Shown: positions 38,919 through 48,926 of the stretch, one piece after another | Position numbering within the stretch: position 1 is the first letter of the stretch | How the letters are laid out: every line of letters begins with the position of its first letter | Source of the DNA: Amyloporia xantha | Lineage: Eukaryota; Basidiomycota; Agaricomycetes; Polyporales; Adustoporiaceae | DNA: 64,000 bases | Assembly (NCBI GenBank): GCA_036971615.1 | Contig: JAYKKR010000037.1 | Coordinates: 62,001 to 126,000, forward strand | Reading direction: 5' to 3' | Translations under genes and position numbers: made by a program | Notes under the pieces: generated by a model | The model's database searches: none | Told to the model about the DNA's origin: nothing | The model's input: the letters and a program-made list of their open reading frames with translations, nothing else

Positions 38919-40153
38919 GAGGAGGATTTGTTAATTGTAGAGGAGTATGTAAAGCTTGTGTAGCTCGATACATCTCCCCTGGCTCGACGCAGAGTAATTA
39001 TACCAAGCAAGTTGGTGCTGTGCACCGCGAGTATGCATTGGACCTGCGCCACGCCTACGGTCATGGTCAGTACACACTCTGAGCTGGAACGCAGACATCG
39101 GAGGCAACACAGCACGCATGCAGGGGGCCGCGCTGGGCGCCGTCGTACACCGAGAGCCATGTCTGTAAGTGGCGTTACTGACGGCGGCTACGAAAAGACA
39201 GAGGACGTGCACATACCCGCTGGTGAAGAGCGCCTGGACGCGACGGCGTCGCGAGACAGGACGTCGGGCTCGGCGACATTAATTCGGAATCCAACATGGA
39301 TCAATCGCTGTGACAGGCGTTGCTGCGCATTTCCTTAGCCTTTCAGCTCGGGCTGTTTGCGGAAGAAAGAGATGGTGGACGGAGATACCTGAAATGGGAT
39401 GGCCGAGTGGCGATTGCCGATTCCGAGACTTGCGGAGATCGGTCTTGCCCTTTGACCACGATCATCAATGGCCATCGGTCGCTGGAATACGCTATGTTTG
39501 GTGGAGTATACCAGAGTAGTGATAGTGGCAGTACTTAGGGGGCAGAATTGTTTCAAGCCTTCTATCAACTGCCGCCGGCATGATGGCAAATGCCGCTCTC
39601 GCAGAAATTGGCAGAAGACTTTCTGTGCTTTTTCGTGTTTTGCACCTTCTTGTGAACGGCAGAATTGCGAGGTAGACCTAGTCCAAGTTTGGCTATAATT
39701 GTGACATACATTACCAAATGGACTACGTGCGGCACAATCGCCCCCATCCGAGGATTCAATGGACGTCGACTCTGGATTGTAGTGGCTTTCGAATGTGAAC
39801 TGCAGCTGCTTGAAATCTTATATAGGCATTAACGTAAATTCGACGGTCATCATGTAAGCGTAAACGCCCTTAATGACCAAATAAAAGCTTACCTGGAAGT
39901 TGTGGAACAAGGCCCGCCGCTGCCTCCCCGTCTCTCCTTGCCGCTTTCAGTAACAATCGGGGCGGGAGATAGCCGGAAAACTCCGACTGTCACTATTTTG
40001 ACCTAATGGAAAACGGTGGCTTACTTTGCTCTTCTGGTCGCCGTTTGTTCAGTGTGACCGATAATCGACTTCAAAGCCGCAATTTTTCAAATAGCGCATG
40101 CATGACATCGTGAGCATAGTCAAGATTGATCCCTCTCAATCCCTCTGACGTCT
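38919..40153. other. Intergenic, divergent promoters
   Basis: Lies between the start of the Zn2Cys6 gene (-) and the first F-box gene (+), so it should hold both promoters. Short frames at 39012-39338 and 39310-39760 are not convincing. No repeat pair found. Confidence 0.4.
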
Positions 40154-41980
40154 ATGTCGCTTGACAGTAGTCCAGAAATGTTGAACTCAGCGACCAATGC
40201 CCCCGCCACTGAGATGCCCGAGTATCCCCCCGATTTGGACCTACTGTCCCGACGTGACGTGGAACTGCGGATTCAGATGCACAAACAAGCCATCAGGACG
40301 CTTCAATCGCAGCTAAATGCCAAGTTTGCTTCCACATCCAAGCTACCTCCCGAAATCCTCGCAGAAATATTCATCATCTACGCTGCTCACTGCAAGAAGC
40401 TCAATGATGAAGTGTTGTGTCAATACTACACATGGACATCAGTCCTTCAAGTGTGTTCCCAATGGCGCGCGGTCGCACTGGGTTCTCCGCGACTCTGGAG
40501 CAACATAGTGATCACCACACGGCTAGAATGGATGACAGAAGTCTTGATGCGTTCTTGCCAAGCGCCGCTAAATGTCACAGCGCATATAGGCTCCGACCAT
40601 ACAGGCCGAAAAAAGAAATGTCTGCAAGTCATCATCAAGGAAATGCCGCGGATCCGAACCCTTCATGTCACTGCTACAAGGGGCACCCTTGAGAGCATCT
40701 TGTCCGACGGTTCCGCCCCATTACTGGAGAATGTAATAATCAAGACCATTGAGGACCGTTCATATGCATCCCGTCATAAGTCCACGTCCCCTCTCCCCTT
40801 CCTCATAAACGGCCAAGCGCCGCGTTTATATCGACTTGAGCTGCAGGAATATCCAGTCTCATGGGACCTCAGTGTCTCCTTACCGGCACTCAGGCACCTC
40901 AAAGTCACTCGCGTTTCCGGTGGATCAGCGACGCCTATGTCTGCGATGCTCCGCGCGCTGGAGCAGCTACCTCTACTTGAAACCCTAGACCTATCCATCC
41001 CCCTGCCTGCCTCCCCTGAAGCATTGGATGACTTACCGCACGTGTCACGACCGGTGGCGCTGCCTCACCTGCAGTCCATCCATTTGTGCGCAAAGCCTAT
41101 GGATTGTGCGCATCTTATCAGCAACCTCTCCGTTCCTTCAAGCACTCCATACAGCCTTGATTGCTTTGGCCGAAAGGGCATCGAAAGACTCGCAGCCGCT
41201 CTTTCCGCAAAACTAGCGGACTCGGGACCCCTCCTCGCCCTACATTTGCAGCAGAGCGAGATATCATACAAGTGCAGCTTACGAGGGTATCTAGTTGACA
41301 CATTCAATCCCCCTGAATGCGGCTCGCAGTCTATTCCCAGCATCTTTGACATTACATTCTCTTCCCTTTTGGATCCCTCTCACATCCGACAGCACGAGTT
41401 GGAGACGTTTTGCGCAGGCATGCAGCTTGCTTCAGTGAGAAACCTGGCAGTCAGCTCGGTGCCGTTCGCCGCTCACCAGTGGCAAAAGACATTTGGACAA
41501 ATAAAGTGTTTACGGAGTTTACGAATCTGTGGATCCACTGCAGAGGGATTGGCCGAAATCCTGAGCTACCCGGACGAGGAGTATGGAGGACGTGACGCTC
41601 AGAACTCAAAAACATTTACTTTGCATCAGTTGCATACTCTGCATTTGCACCAGGTCCGCCTCGCAAGTATAGACAGCTATGAAGAGGGCACGATAGGCGA
41701 GATCACAGAAGATATTGCAGACTGTCTGATGGAACGAAGCGAATACGGGGCGGATATCAAGAACCTCAAGCTTACTGAGTGTATTAACCTGGACGAATCT
41801 GGAGTGGACGTGTTCAAGGAAGTTGTCGTTGACGTATCCTGGGACGGTTATGTTGAAATCGAAGAGCGCGAAGAAGAATATTCCGATTACCTCGACGACT
41901 CCGACGATGTGGACTACTATGATGATTATTATCCTGTACCTTACCTGTATGGTCACATGATGTATCCATTAGCATACTAA
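40154..41980 (+). CDS. F-box-like protein (copy 1)
   Basis: Intronless, 608 residues, from MSLDSSPEMLNSATN. A short helical leader (RIQMHKQAIRTLQSQL) precedes an F-box-like motif (SKLPPEILAEIFIIYA) and the usual follow-up VCSQWRAVALGSPRLWS. The rest is a long, degenerate leucine-rich region (for example LPALRHLKVTRV, LEQLPLLETLDLSI), as in the many mushroom F-box proteins that present substrates to SCF ubiquitin ligases. The C-terminus is acidic and tyrosine-rich (DDSDDVDYYDDYYP). Substrate unknown. It is a tandem paralogue of the next gene. Confidence 0.85.
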   Translation: MSLDSSPEMLNSATNAPATEMPEYPPDLDLLSRRDVELRIQMHKQAIRTLQSQLNAKFASTSKLPPEILAEIFIIYAAHCKKLNDEVLCQYYTWTSVLQVCSQWRAVALGSPRLWSNIVITTRLEWMTEVLMRSCQAPLNVTAHIGSDHTGRKKKCLQVIIKEMPRIRTLHVTATRGTLESILSDGSAPLLENVIIKTIEDRSYASRHKSTSPLPFLINGQAPRLYRLELQEYPVSWDLSVSLPALRHLKVTRVSGGSATPMSAMLRALEQLPLLETLDLSIPLPASPEALDDLPHVSRPVALPHLQSIHLCAKPMDCAHLISNLSVPSSTPYSLDCFGRKGIERLAAALSAKLADSGPLLALHLQQSEISYKCSLRGYLVDTFNPPECGSQSIPSIFDITFSSLLDPSHIRQHELETFCAGMQLASVRNLAVSSVPFAAHQWQKTFGQIKCLRSLRICGSTAEGLAEILSYPDEEYGGRDAQNSKTFTLHQLHTLHLHQVRLASIDSYEEGTIGEITEDIADCLMERSEYGADIKNLKLTECINLDESGVDVFKEVVVDVSWDGYVEIEEREEEYSDYLDDSDDVDYYDDYYPVPYLYGHMMYPLAY

Positions 41981-42456
41981 TTTATCAGCGTCGGAAAACG
42001 TCTTAGACTGGAAGGAGTTCAGCTTGTTCGAACAACAGATCTTGACTGGGGTCATGCTAATCTATGGTACTTGCACTGCTCTCGAACATCAACATTCTTG
42101 TCTGTTTAGAGTGTGTTTGTAGCGCCCAAGTAGGCCTTGGACATGCTTTCGAGGTGGCGTTAGCCGCGCACCGAGTATTTGCCGGCTGGCCCGTGTCTGA
42201 ACTTAAACGAGCAGACACACAGGTGAGTTTTGAGCAGCCCCTACTCGCTACCCATTAGCATTCTGTCCGACCACCACTTATTGTTCACCGCTGGAATACG
42301 AGGGCCTCTGTCCTTGGCTACACGACTGTGCTAGCACCGTCACGGTCAATCAGACGACAAATTCGTGTTCGCCGATTACCCCTGACCAAATTTTGTACTA
42401 ATGACATTGTCACCGGCATCGTGAGCATCATCATTGATAGATACTTGGCCCTTTGA

Positions 42457-44286
42457 AACTTACTCCAGCTTGTTAGTCCAGAAACACGGAGCGCAGCATC
42501 CGGTGCCTCGCTTAATGCAGTGGGTCCTTCAACCACGTCGGAGGCACTGTCGCGCCACGACATAGAAGTGCAGATCCAGTTGTACAGGCAGGCCATCAGG
42601 ACTCTACAGTCGCAATTGAACACCAATTTTTCTTCCACATCGAAGCTTCCCCCTGAAGTACTCGCCGAAATCTTCATTGTCTTTGCTGCCGATTACACGG
42701 CAAAATACGAGCAACTTCGTGAGGGCATGGTGTACTACCCGGCTAGCCCATATGGCCAGTGGAAACCCATCCTCCAGGTGTGTTCTCAATGGCGCGCGGT
42801 CGCGTTGGGATCTCCGCGGCTGTGGAGTGACATAGTGGTCACCATGCATCCAGAATGGATGACAGAAGTCGTGATGCGCTCAAGGAAAGCGCCGCTCAAC
42901 GTAACGGCGAACATGAGGACGGGGACAACAGAAGGAAAGAAGAAGTCGTTGGAAATCATTTTGAGGGAGATGTCACGTATTCGAACTCTCCGTATTGCTG
43001 CTGGGAGTAGCTCGCCAGAGAGCCTCCTGTCCTTGTCTAATGGTCCACCGTCTCTGCTGGAGAACCTAGTGATCAAGGCCGCTGGGGGCACCCATTTACC
43101 CCGCCCCACAGAATTTCTTCATCAAGCACAGCGTCTGCAGAGACTTGAGCTACAAGGCTATCCATTTCCGTGGAATCCCACTGCTCCGCTTCCGGTGCTT
43201 AAACATCTCAAGGTTACTCGTGCCCATACCCAATACCTTCGGCCGCTGGTTCCTACCGTGCTCAACGCGTTAGAGCAACTACCCCTCTTGGAAAGTTTAG
43301 AACTTGACGCATTTTCTTCTCTTCCTGAAAACATGGGCGCGGCGGAGATACCCATCGCATCTCGAGTGGTCGCGTTGCATCATCTTCGGTCCATCCGATT
43401 GGCCGGAGGTACTCTTGACCTTGCGAACCTCCTCGATCACCTCAATGTTCCTCCAGGTGTCGTATACACCCTCGATTGTAGTGACGACCAAGGCGCAGAC
43501 AGACTTGCCGATGTTCTATCTGCGAAGATAATCGATTCGGGCGAGCTCCTTGCCTTACATGTACAACAGGGTGAGCCGCCTTACCGATGCTGTATACGAG
43601 GAAGTTTGGTCGACACGTTCGATATGCTGGCATACGGGCCAGATCCTATTCCAAGTATCTTCGAAATCTGGTTCCCCACGCCTCTGCTCCGTTTCCATAC
43701 GCGACCGCACGAATTAATAACGTTCTGTGGTGGTATGCCGCTCTCATCAGTGAAAAAAATGGCCATTGATAATGTGCCACTCACTGCTACGCAATGGAAA
43801 GAAGCGTTCGGACATATCGAGTTTATACAACACCTTCTGATCGGTGGTAACACGGCAGAAAATTTTGCTCAAATTCTCGGCCAATCAGACAAGTCATACG
43901 GAGAAGGTGACATACAGGACGCGAAGAGATTCACATTGCACGGATTACATACCCTGCAATTGTGGCGAGTCCGCCTCGGAAGCACACAAGACCTCGAAGA
44001 CGGCGTGGCGGGCGACATGACAGAGTCTCTTGCGCATTGCTTAAAGAAACGAAGCAAGCGCGGTGCGGACGTCAAGGAGCTGGTGCTCATCCAGTGCATT
44101 AACATGGACGAGCCTGACGTTATGCTACTTGAAAATGTCGTCGACATCGTGTCTTGGGACGGAGACGTTATAGAAGACGGTACCGACTCAGAGGAAGACT
44201 TTGGACCTGAGGAATACGACGATTATGCCAGTGGTGATTACGATGATTATTTTGACCCATACTGGGATCACTTTCTATACTACTAG
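42457..44286 (+). CDS. F-box-like protein (copy 2), start codon not visible
   Basis: Intronless, at least 588 residues, same layout as copy 1: IQLYRQAIRTLQSQL leader, F-box-like SKLPPEVLAEIFIVFA, VCSQWRAVALGSPRLWS, leucine-rich body and an acidic Tyr-rich end (DYDDYFDPYWDHFLYY). The frame is open from just after a TGA at 42454, but contains no ATG before about residue 70 (REGMVYYP), which lies inside the F-box region. The position matching the ATG of copy 1 reads TTA (GTTAGTCCAGAA lines up with AGTAGTCCAGAA of copy 1). Either an upstream exon supplies the start, a non-ATG start is used, or the gene has lost expression. The body shows no other damage. Confidence 0.75.
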   Translation, partial: NLLQLVSPETRSAASGASLNAVGPSTTSEALSRHDIEVQIQLYRQAIRTLQSQLNTNFSSTSKLPPEVLAEIFIVFAADYTAKYEQLREGMVYYPASPYGQWKPILQVCSQWRAVALGSPRLWSDIVVTMHPEWMTEVVMRSRKAPLNVTANMRTGTTEGKKKSLEIILREMSRIRTLRIAAGSSSPESLLSLSNGPPSLLENLVIKAAGGTHLPRPTEFLHQAQRLQRLELQGYPFPWNPTAPLPVLKHLKVTRAHTQYLRPLVPTVLNALEQLPLLESLELDAFSSLPENMGAAEIPIASRVVALHHLRSIRLAGGTLDLANLLDHLNVPPGVVYTLDCSDDQGADRLADVLSAKIIDSGELLALHVQQGEPPYRCCIRGSLVDTFDMLAYGPDPIPSIFEIWFPTPLLRFHTRPHELITFCGGMPLSSVKKMAIDNVPLTATQWKEAFGHIEFIQHLLIGGNTAENFAQILGQSDKSYGEGDIQDAKRFTLHGLHTLQLWRVRLGSTQDLEDGVAGDMTESLAHCLKKRSKRGADVKELVLIQCINMDEPDVMLLENVVDIVSWDGDVIEDGTDSEEDFGPEEYDDYASGDYDDYFDPYWDHFLYY

Positions 44287-44764
44287 TAAAATATTGTATA
44301 TTCGTCTACTGCCTCTATTCTTCTGATCGGAGTCGAGCATGTTGCCAGTAATAGTACACTCGCAATGTCATATCCCATGTTACCATGACCCCTTGTCAAA
44401 TAATAGAATTTCTGGTTCATTGCTATTTTTAGTCATACCTATACTGCGTTGTTGAATAGTAGTCTATTTCTTACATGACTGTCCTGTTGTATGACTGACT
44501 AGTCTCTATAGTCCCTACGTCCCTACGTTTCAAAATTTCCCGCAGCTTCTGGCGGTCAATTCGATTGCCTTTCGTATGAATGTGGTCTCCTATACCCGAG
44601 GGATATTGTTACGCTTGACGCGCGGGGCCGTACATACAAACACGATCACGAGGTTTGTGACGCGTCGCGCGTCCGTGACGACGCGACACGTCTAATCCAT
44701 CTCTGCATACGGCGATTGACCTACTGACCCTCCTCCTGCTTGCACCTACCTTACAGTTAACACC
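44287..44764. other. Intergenic
   Basis: Contains a GC-rich patch (44620-44690) with repeated GACGCG/CGCGTC words that may be a remnant of a short element; no border repeats were found. The promoter of the following gene should be at the right end. Confidence 0.35.
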
Positions 44765-46038
44765 ATGTCAGGAATTTCTGTCATCCCTATGCGATCTATT
44801 GCCAACGTCGATACCCTGATCAACGCGACGCTTTACCACGATAGCTCGTCCACATCCACAACTTCAGAAAGTTGGAGATACTGGGTGACCCCTGGCAATA
44901 AGCCCGACTCTCACTCTTGCAAAACATGTGGGATGCCGGCTCCTCTTGCTTCTGGATTGTGTAAAGCGTGCACGAATTCCGACGGGGAGGGACGCAACCA
45001 GACGGTGCGGGAGGGGGTTAAATGTGGGGAGATTCGGGGAGGTTTTTCCAAACAACCACAGCAGAAATCACACGTCGTCAAACAATCGTCGAGGGTTCAG
45101 ATAACGGGCGAGGGGACCCTTGGTGTCATTTCGGCTGCTTCAGACGATTGCAGCAAAAAATCACGTTTGAGTCGCCCTGCGGAGACTTGCCTTGGGAAAC
45201 GAACCGCAGATATGCTTGATGGAAACACACAGGCAGAGGATGGTACTTCCACTCTTGGCCGTACAGACGCGTACGAGTTGTATCAGACGCACTCGGACCT
45301 CTATGACGCGCTGTCCTCTGCGCTCAAAGCATCGTACGCTGCGTGCACGTCCTCTAATCCCCACCCACAATATGTCAATTTCCACGGGTCATATACCATC
45401 GTCGCTGATCCGAAGATACCTCAGTGGAAGCGCGTTGAAATAGTGTCGACGGAACTCCGCAAAGTTGTGAAATTTCCCCATAGGTGAGCTCGATTCCGTT
45501 TCCTGACGACACGGTCGCGTGCTGTGCGATATCCATCCTGGAGCGCAATTGGTGGCACTTACTGGGTAGCCTTTTCCTTTCTGTACATCGTGCTGAAGTT
45601 CTTGCTTACAGTAACAAAACCTACACGCGTCCAATGTCTGCGGCAAGCTGGACGGAGACTTTTCAATGTGACTGCAGTCGGGGACGTGTGGGCTCTTCTA
45701 TAATTCCTCCCGGCACATCCTCTCCGACTCCCTCCACTTCCTCGCCTCCAGCGACACAGAATCCCGCAGACATCCCTGCCTCATATAAGCCGGTCAAACG
45801 CACACAGAGTAGTCTTTCACACTGGATCCTGAACACTAGCAAGAGGCCGAAAGTAGATACGCCTTCTAGCGTCGCTATCCTGACCACTGGAGGCACGCCC
45901 ACTTCGGAGGAGGAAATGGTACCTGGTTGTGGAGGCAAGCTGCATATCACTGCAGAGGAGGACAACTCACACCCGTTGGGAGCTTTCATCAAAGGGCAGA
46001 AAATCATCGTTGTGGTGGAACATGCGACGTCACCATAA
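44765..46038 (+). CDS. Unknown protein with zinc-ribbon-like cysteines
   Basis: Two exons: 44765-45483 and 45612-46038, joined in frame by a 128-nt intron. About 380 residues, starting MSGISVIPMRSIAN. A C-x2-C-x10-C-x2-C motif (CKTCGMPAPLASGLCKAC, about residues 57-74) looks like a small zinc ribbon. A helical segment (ELYQTHSDLYDALSSALKAS) and a conserved-looking piece (YVNFHGSYTIVADPKIPQW) follow. Exon 2 has a CDC pair, a Ser/Thr/Pro-rich stretch, a basic patch (LNTSKRPKV) and ends GAFIKGQKIIVVVEH. No family recognised; nuclear location would fit but is inference. Confidence 0.68.
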
Positions 46039-46713
46039 AGTGACAGGGTATCTTGAATATATGTGAGATTTGGAATGCTCATTTGACCAGATATCATTTG
46101 TTGTACACATCTTGCCGTAGACTTTCCCACCCTTCCATCCCTTGGTAAACTGTACCTCATATCTTATTTTGCATATTTGATTGGTATACAAAATGGCGCA
46201 ACGCAAAGCGTGATATCATGTCAAGTAGTGAGATTGGTGTCATAAGGTCATAGCAAGGCAATTTCGCTGTGGGACTAAATTTAGAGACTTGTCTAGTGAC
46301 ATTGACAAGACACGATGACAAGATTTCATAACAAGGTTCACAAGATTGCCTCCTTTCCAAGATAGCCCTGGTCTATGAGCAGGTTCTCCCACCATTATCG
46401 ATGCATGACGGCTGGTGGGAATGTCCCATGGATACAAGGCTAAGCATGCGCTGTACATGCTATAGATATGACACCGGGTGTTAGTGAGGTAATGTCTACG
46501 CGCGCGTTGAACGTTGACCTCTTGTCTTGACATACTGTATGATATTTTGACATATGCACTCTTGAGTTTCGATCAGCGCCTCAACGGGGGTAGTATCAGA
46601 CCCTTTCATAATAGGCCCCCTTCTAATCGGACAGATACTCCATGATGGATGCGCCCACCGCAGCACTAGGAAGTATTATTAGGACACAGAGAAGGACGAT
46701 ACATGAACAGCGA
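46039..46713. other. Convergent intergenic region
   Basis: 3' regions of the zinc-ribbon-like gene (+) and the coatomer gene (-). Minus-strand frames present here (46157-46533) are short and unrelated to known proteins. Confidence 0.4.
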
Positions 46714-47847
46714 TTATGCTGCCGCAGCTGCTAGCGGTGGTACGACAAATTTTGCGGACAACTCATCAAAGAGCTCCGCCTTTTGGCCGACATCAATAAC
46801 CAGCGGATGAGTGGGGTATTGGCTAGACAGCTGGCTGAAGACGCAGGCAAAAGTACGATATCAGGCGACTGGCGGCATTGAAAATTCAACTTGTTACGTA
46901 CCTCCATAGCTGCTCTGCCTCCACAGGCTTCGATGCACCCAAGCCCGCTGCGACCGTCATGGCAGCGAGTGTCTCTGGATCTGCGGTTCCACCCTGTTGC
47001 GACACTGCTTCCTCGAAATCGGACTTGGCGGCAGAGATCTCGCCCTTCAGTAGACGTGTGATGCCACGCGCGGTGAGCAGATGAGGGGACGACAGTGAAG
47101 GATTGCCGAGCTGCTCGGTATAGAATGAGTTGCAGTCAGAGTAGGCGTCTTTGCCTGTTACGAGACCTATGGAGGCCTCGATGAGTTGCAGGAGCAGGTC
47201 GTCCTCGGCCCAACGCTTCGCGCGGTCGAACTCTTTGCGGGCGAGGTCGGGGCGGCTGATGGAGAGGTATATTTGTACAATAAGAGCAACACTAGAAAGG
47301 AATTGGCAGGTGTCGAGATGTGACCTATCGAATGCACGTACGCTTCCAGGTTGTCCATGTTTGTGCCCGCCCCGAGGGTTTCCAATGCCTCTTCTACTTC
47401 GCCAGCGACAGCGAAGGCGGTACCAGCGAGGACACGAACCATACCCTTCTCCCTCTCATCTGCCTCGACGTCTTCGCTTTCGATCTCCACGCAGAGGTCC
47501 CGGAGCTCTTCCAGTGATGCGTCCTTGTCCGCTGCCTCGGCCGCTCCGACGAAGCGCGCCAAAGCGGACACAGCCTTCAGAGCGACATCCTCCGTGTCTT
47601 CGGGAACCAGCTCGCCGATGGCCTCGGGCTGGTTCAGGGCAATGTGTGCGCGGGCCTTGTATACGAGCGTGGGCGAGTACTCCGGGGATGAAGGGTCCGG
47701 GAGAGTCAAGTCGACCAGAGACTTGTACGCGCCTGGGTCCCGTGAATGAATTCCAGTGAGGGGATTGGCCGAGAAGCAGAATATCGGTCGTTATCACGTA
47801 CCGAGTATGAATTGCTGTTTGATGTGGTACAGTTCCGAGGAGTCCAT
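46714..47847 (-). CDS. SEC28: Coatomer subunit epsilon (COPI vesicle coat)
   Basis: Structural subunit of the COPI coat that returns cargo from Golgi to ER; epsilon-COP stabilises alpha-COP. Exon 1 reads MDSSELYHIKQQFILG (start 47847), then an intron to AYKSLVDLTLPDPSSPEYSP. TPR-like helices follow: YKARAHIALNQPEAIGELV, GEVEEALETLGAGTNMDNLEA, then VALIVQIYLSISRPDLARKEF, RAKRWAEDDLLLQLIEASIG, ARGITRLLKGEISAAKSDFE, GLGASKPVEAEQLWR. The last exon (QLSSQYPTHPLVIDV) ends SAKFVVPPLAAAAA at 46714. Length (about 300 residues) and order match the family. It appears intact. Confidence 0.92.
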
Positions 47848-48926
47848 GTCTGTGAATGTTACAACTTCAAGGAAATGTCCGAACTAGGTGGGTCGAAGAG
47901 TAATCGTGGCGGTTACCGTGCACACTTAGCGCTTGCGAATCTGTGAGATGAATTTGACGCCCAATTCTACAGTAACTTCAGTTAGACTTCCCGTATGTGG
48001 GATGGCACATGGCACTTGCACTCAATCAGCGATGTTAGGATATCAGTTCCCCCGAGTTTGATATGTGTCTCTCTCATGTCAGCATTGTTCCATGCTACAG
48101 GGCGAGAATATCGTTATACGTCCTCGTCAATGGGCGGGCGCCCGCCAATGGTTGACACAGGAATGTTCGTGCCGAATATGTGCGAGGCCAAGCATTCATG
48201 GTTCCAAACCACTGCGATAGTCGTGCTGCCCTGTCTGGACAACGCATATACCTGGTGCTACGGTCGGTCTGTTGAACACATGCATCATGGTCTGGATCTT
48301 TCTCCGACGAGCACTCTAATTTCCCTGCGCACACCGTACACTGGAACCAAAAGGGACTTGATGACTCCAAATTACAGCTGGGGTGGCGTGCTCGATGCAT
48401 CACATCTCTACGAAGCGCTGTCAAATGATGAACGCGCTTTACCCGCTTTACGCCTCGACGCCGACCCGTGTGCCGCAATGCCCGACCACACATCATCATC
48501 CCGTCCTCATAAAAATCCCATATTTCCCCTCCTTGGCTTACGTGTTCGCCATCGCGGGGAAGTACAAGCGGAGTTGCTGTTCAAGGGGGGCGTTCACAGC
48601 TGCTCCAGTCCTTACCAATTTCAGCATCTTCCTTGCAACCTGTCCTGATATCCGTTGGTGCCGATAATGAACGCGTGAACGCCTGCGAAGGCTGAATATG
48701 ACTAAATGCATCACAGGGTGCTCTCTTTGAGGAACGCGGTCCTTGAATTGTCTCTCCGTTGTCATTACAGGCGGGGAAGGTCTTCAAATGACAGATTGCG
48801 GGCCCCTCACTGCATATATGGTACTATTCAATTTGAGCTGGGATCCTCTCCCTCGTAGCCCATATAACAGCGCTCGGGCGCGGCCATTGGTTCTATACCT
48901 ATCTCACCACCCACCACCTGCCCAAT
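47848..48926. other. Intergenic, divergent promoters
   Basis: Between SEC28 (-) and the oxygenase gene (+). A 217-codon frame (47995-48648 +) overlaps a 134-codon antisense frame; neither has recognisable features or intron signals, so no gene is called. Confidence 0.4.

Noticed and set aside
39396..39470. tRNA-like box A (TGGCCGAGTGG)
   Set aside because: No matching B box (GGTTCRANYCC) or cloverleaf arms follow within the next 80 bases.
44620..44690. GACGCG-rich patch as a possible MITE
   Set aside because: No paired terminal repeats or target duplication could be found.
47995..48648. 217-codon open frame upstream of the oxygenase gene
   Set aside because: Overlapped by an antisense frame of similar quality, no domain or intron signals, and it sits where promoters are expected.
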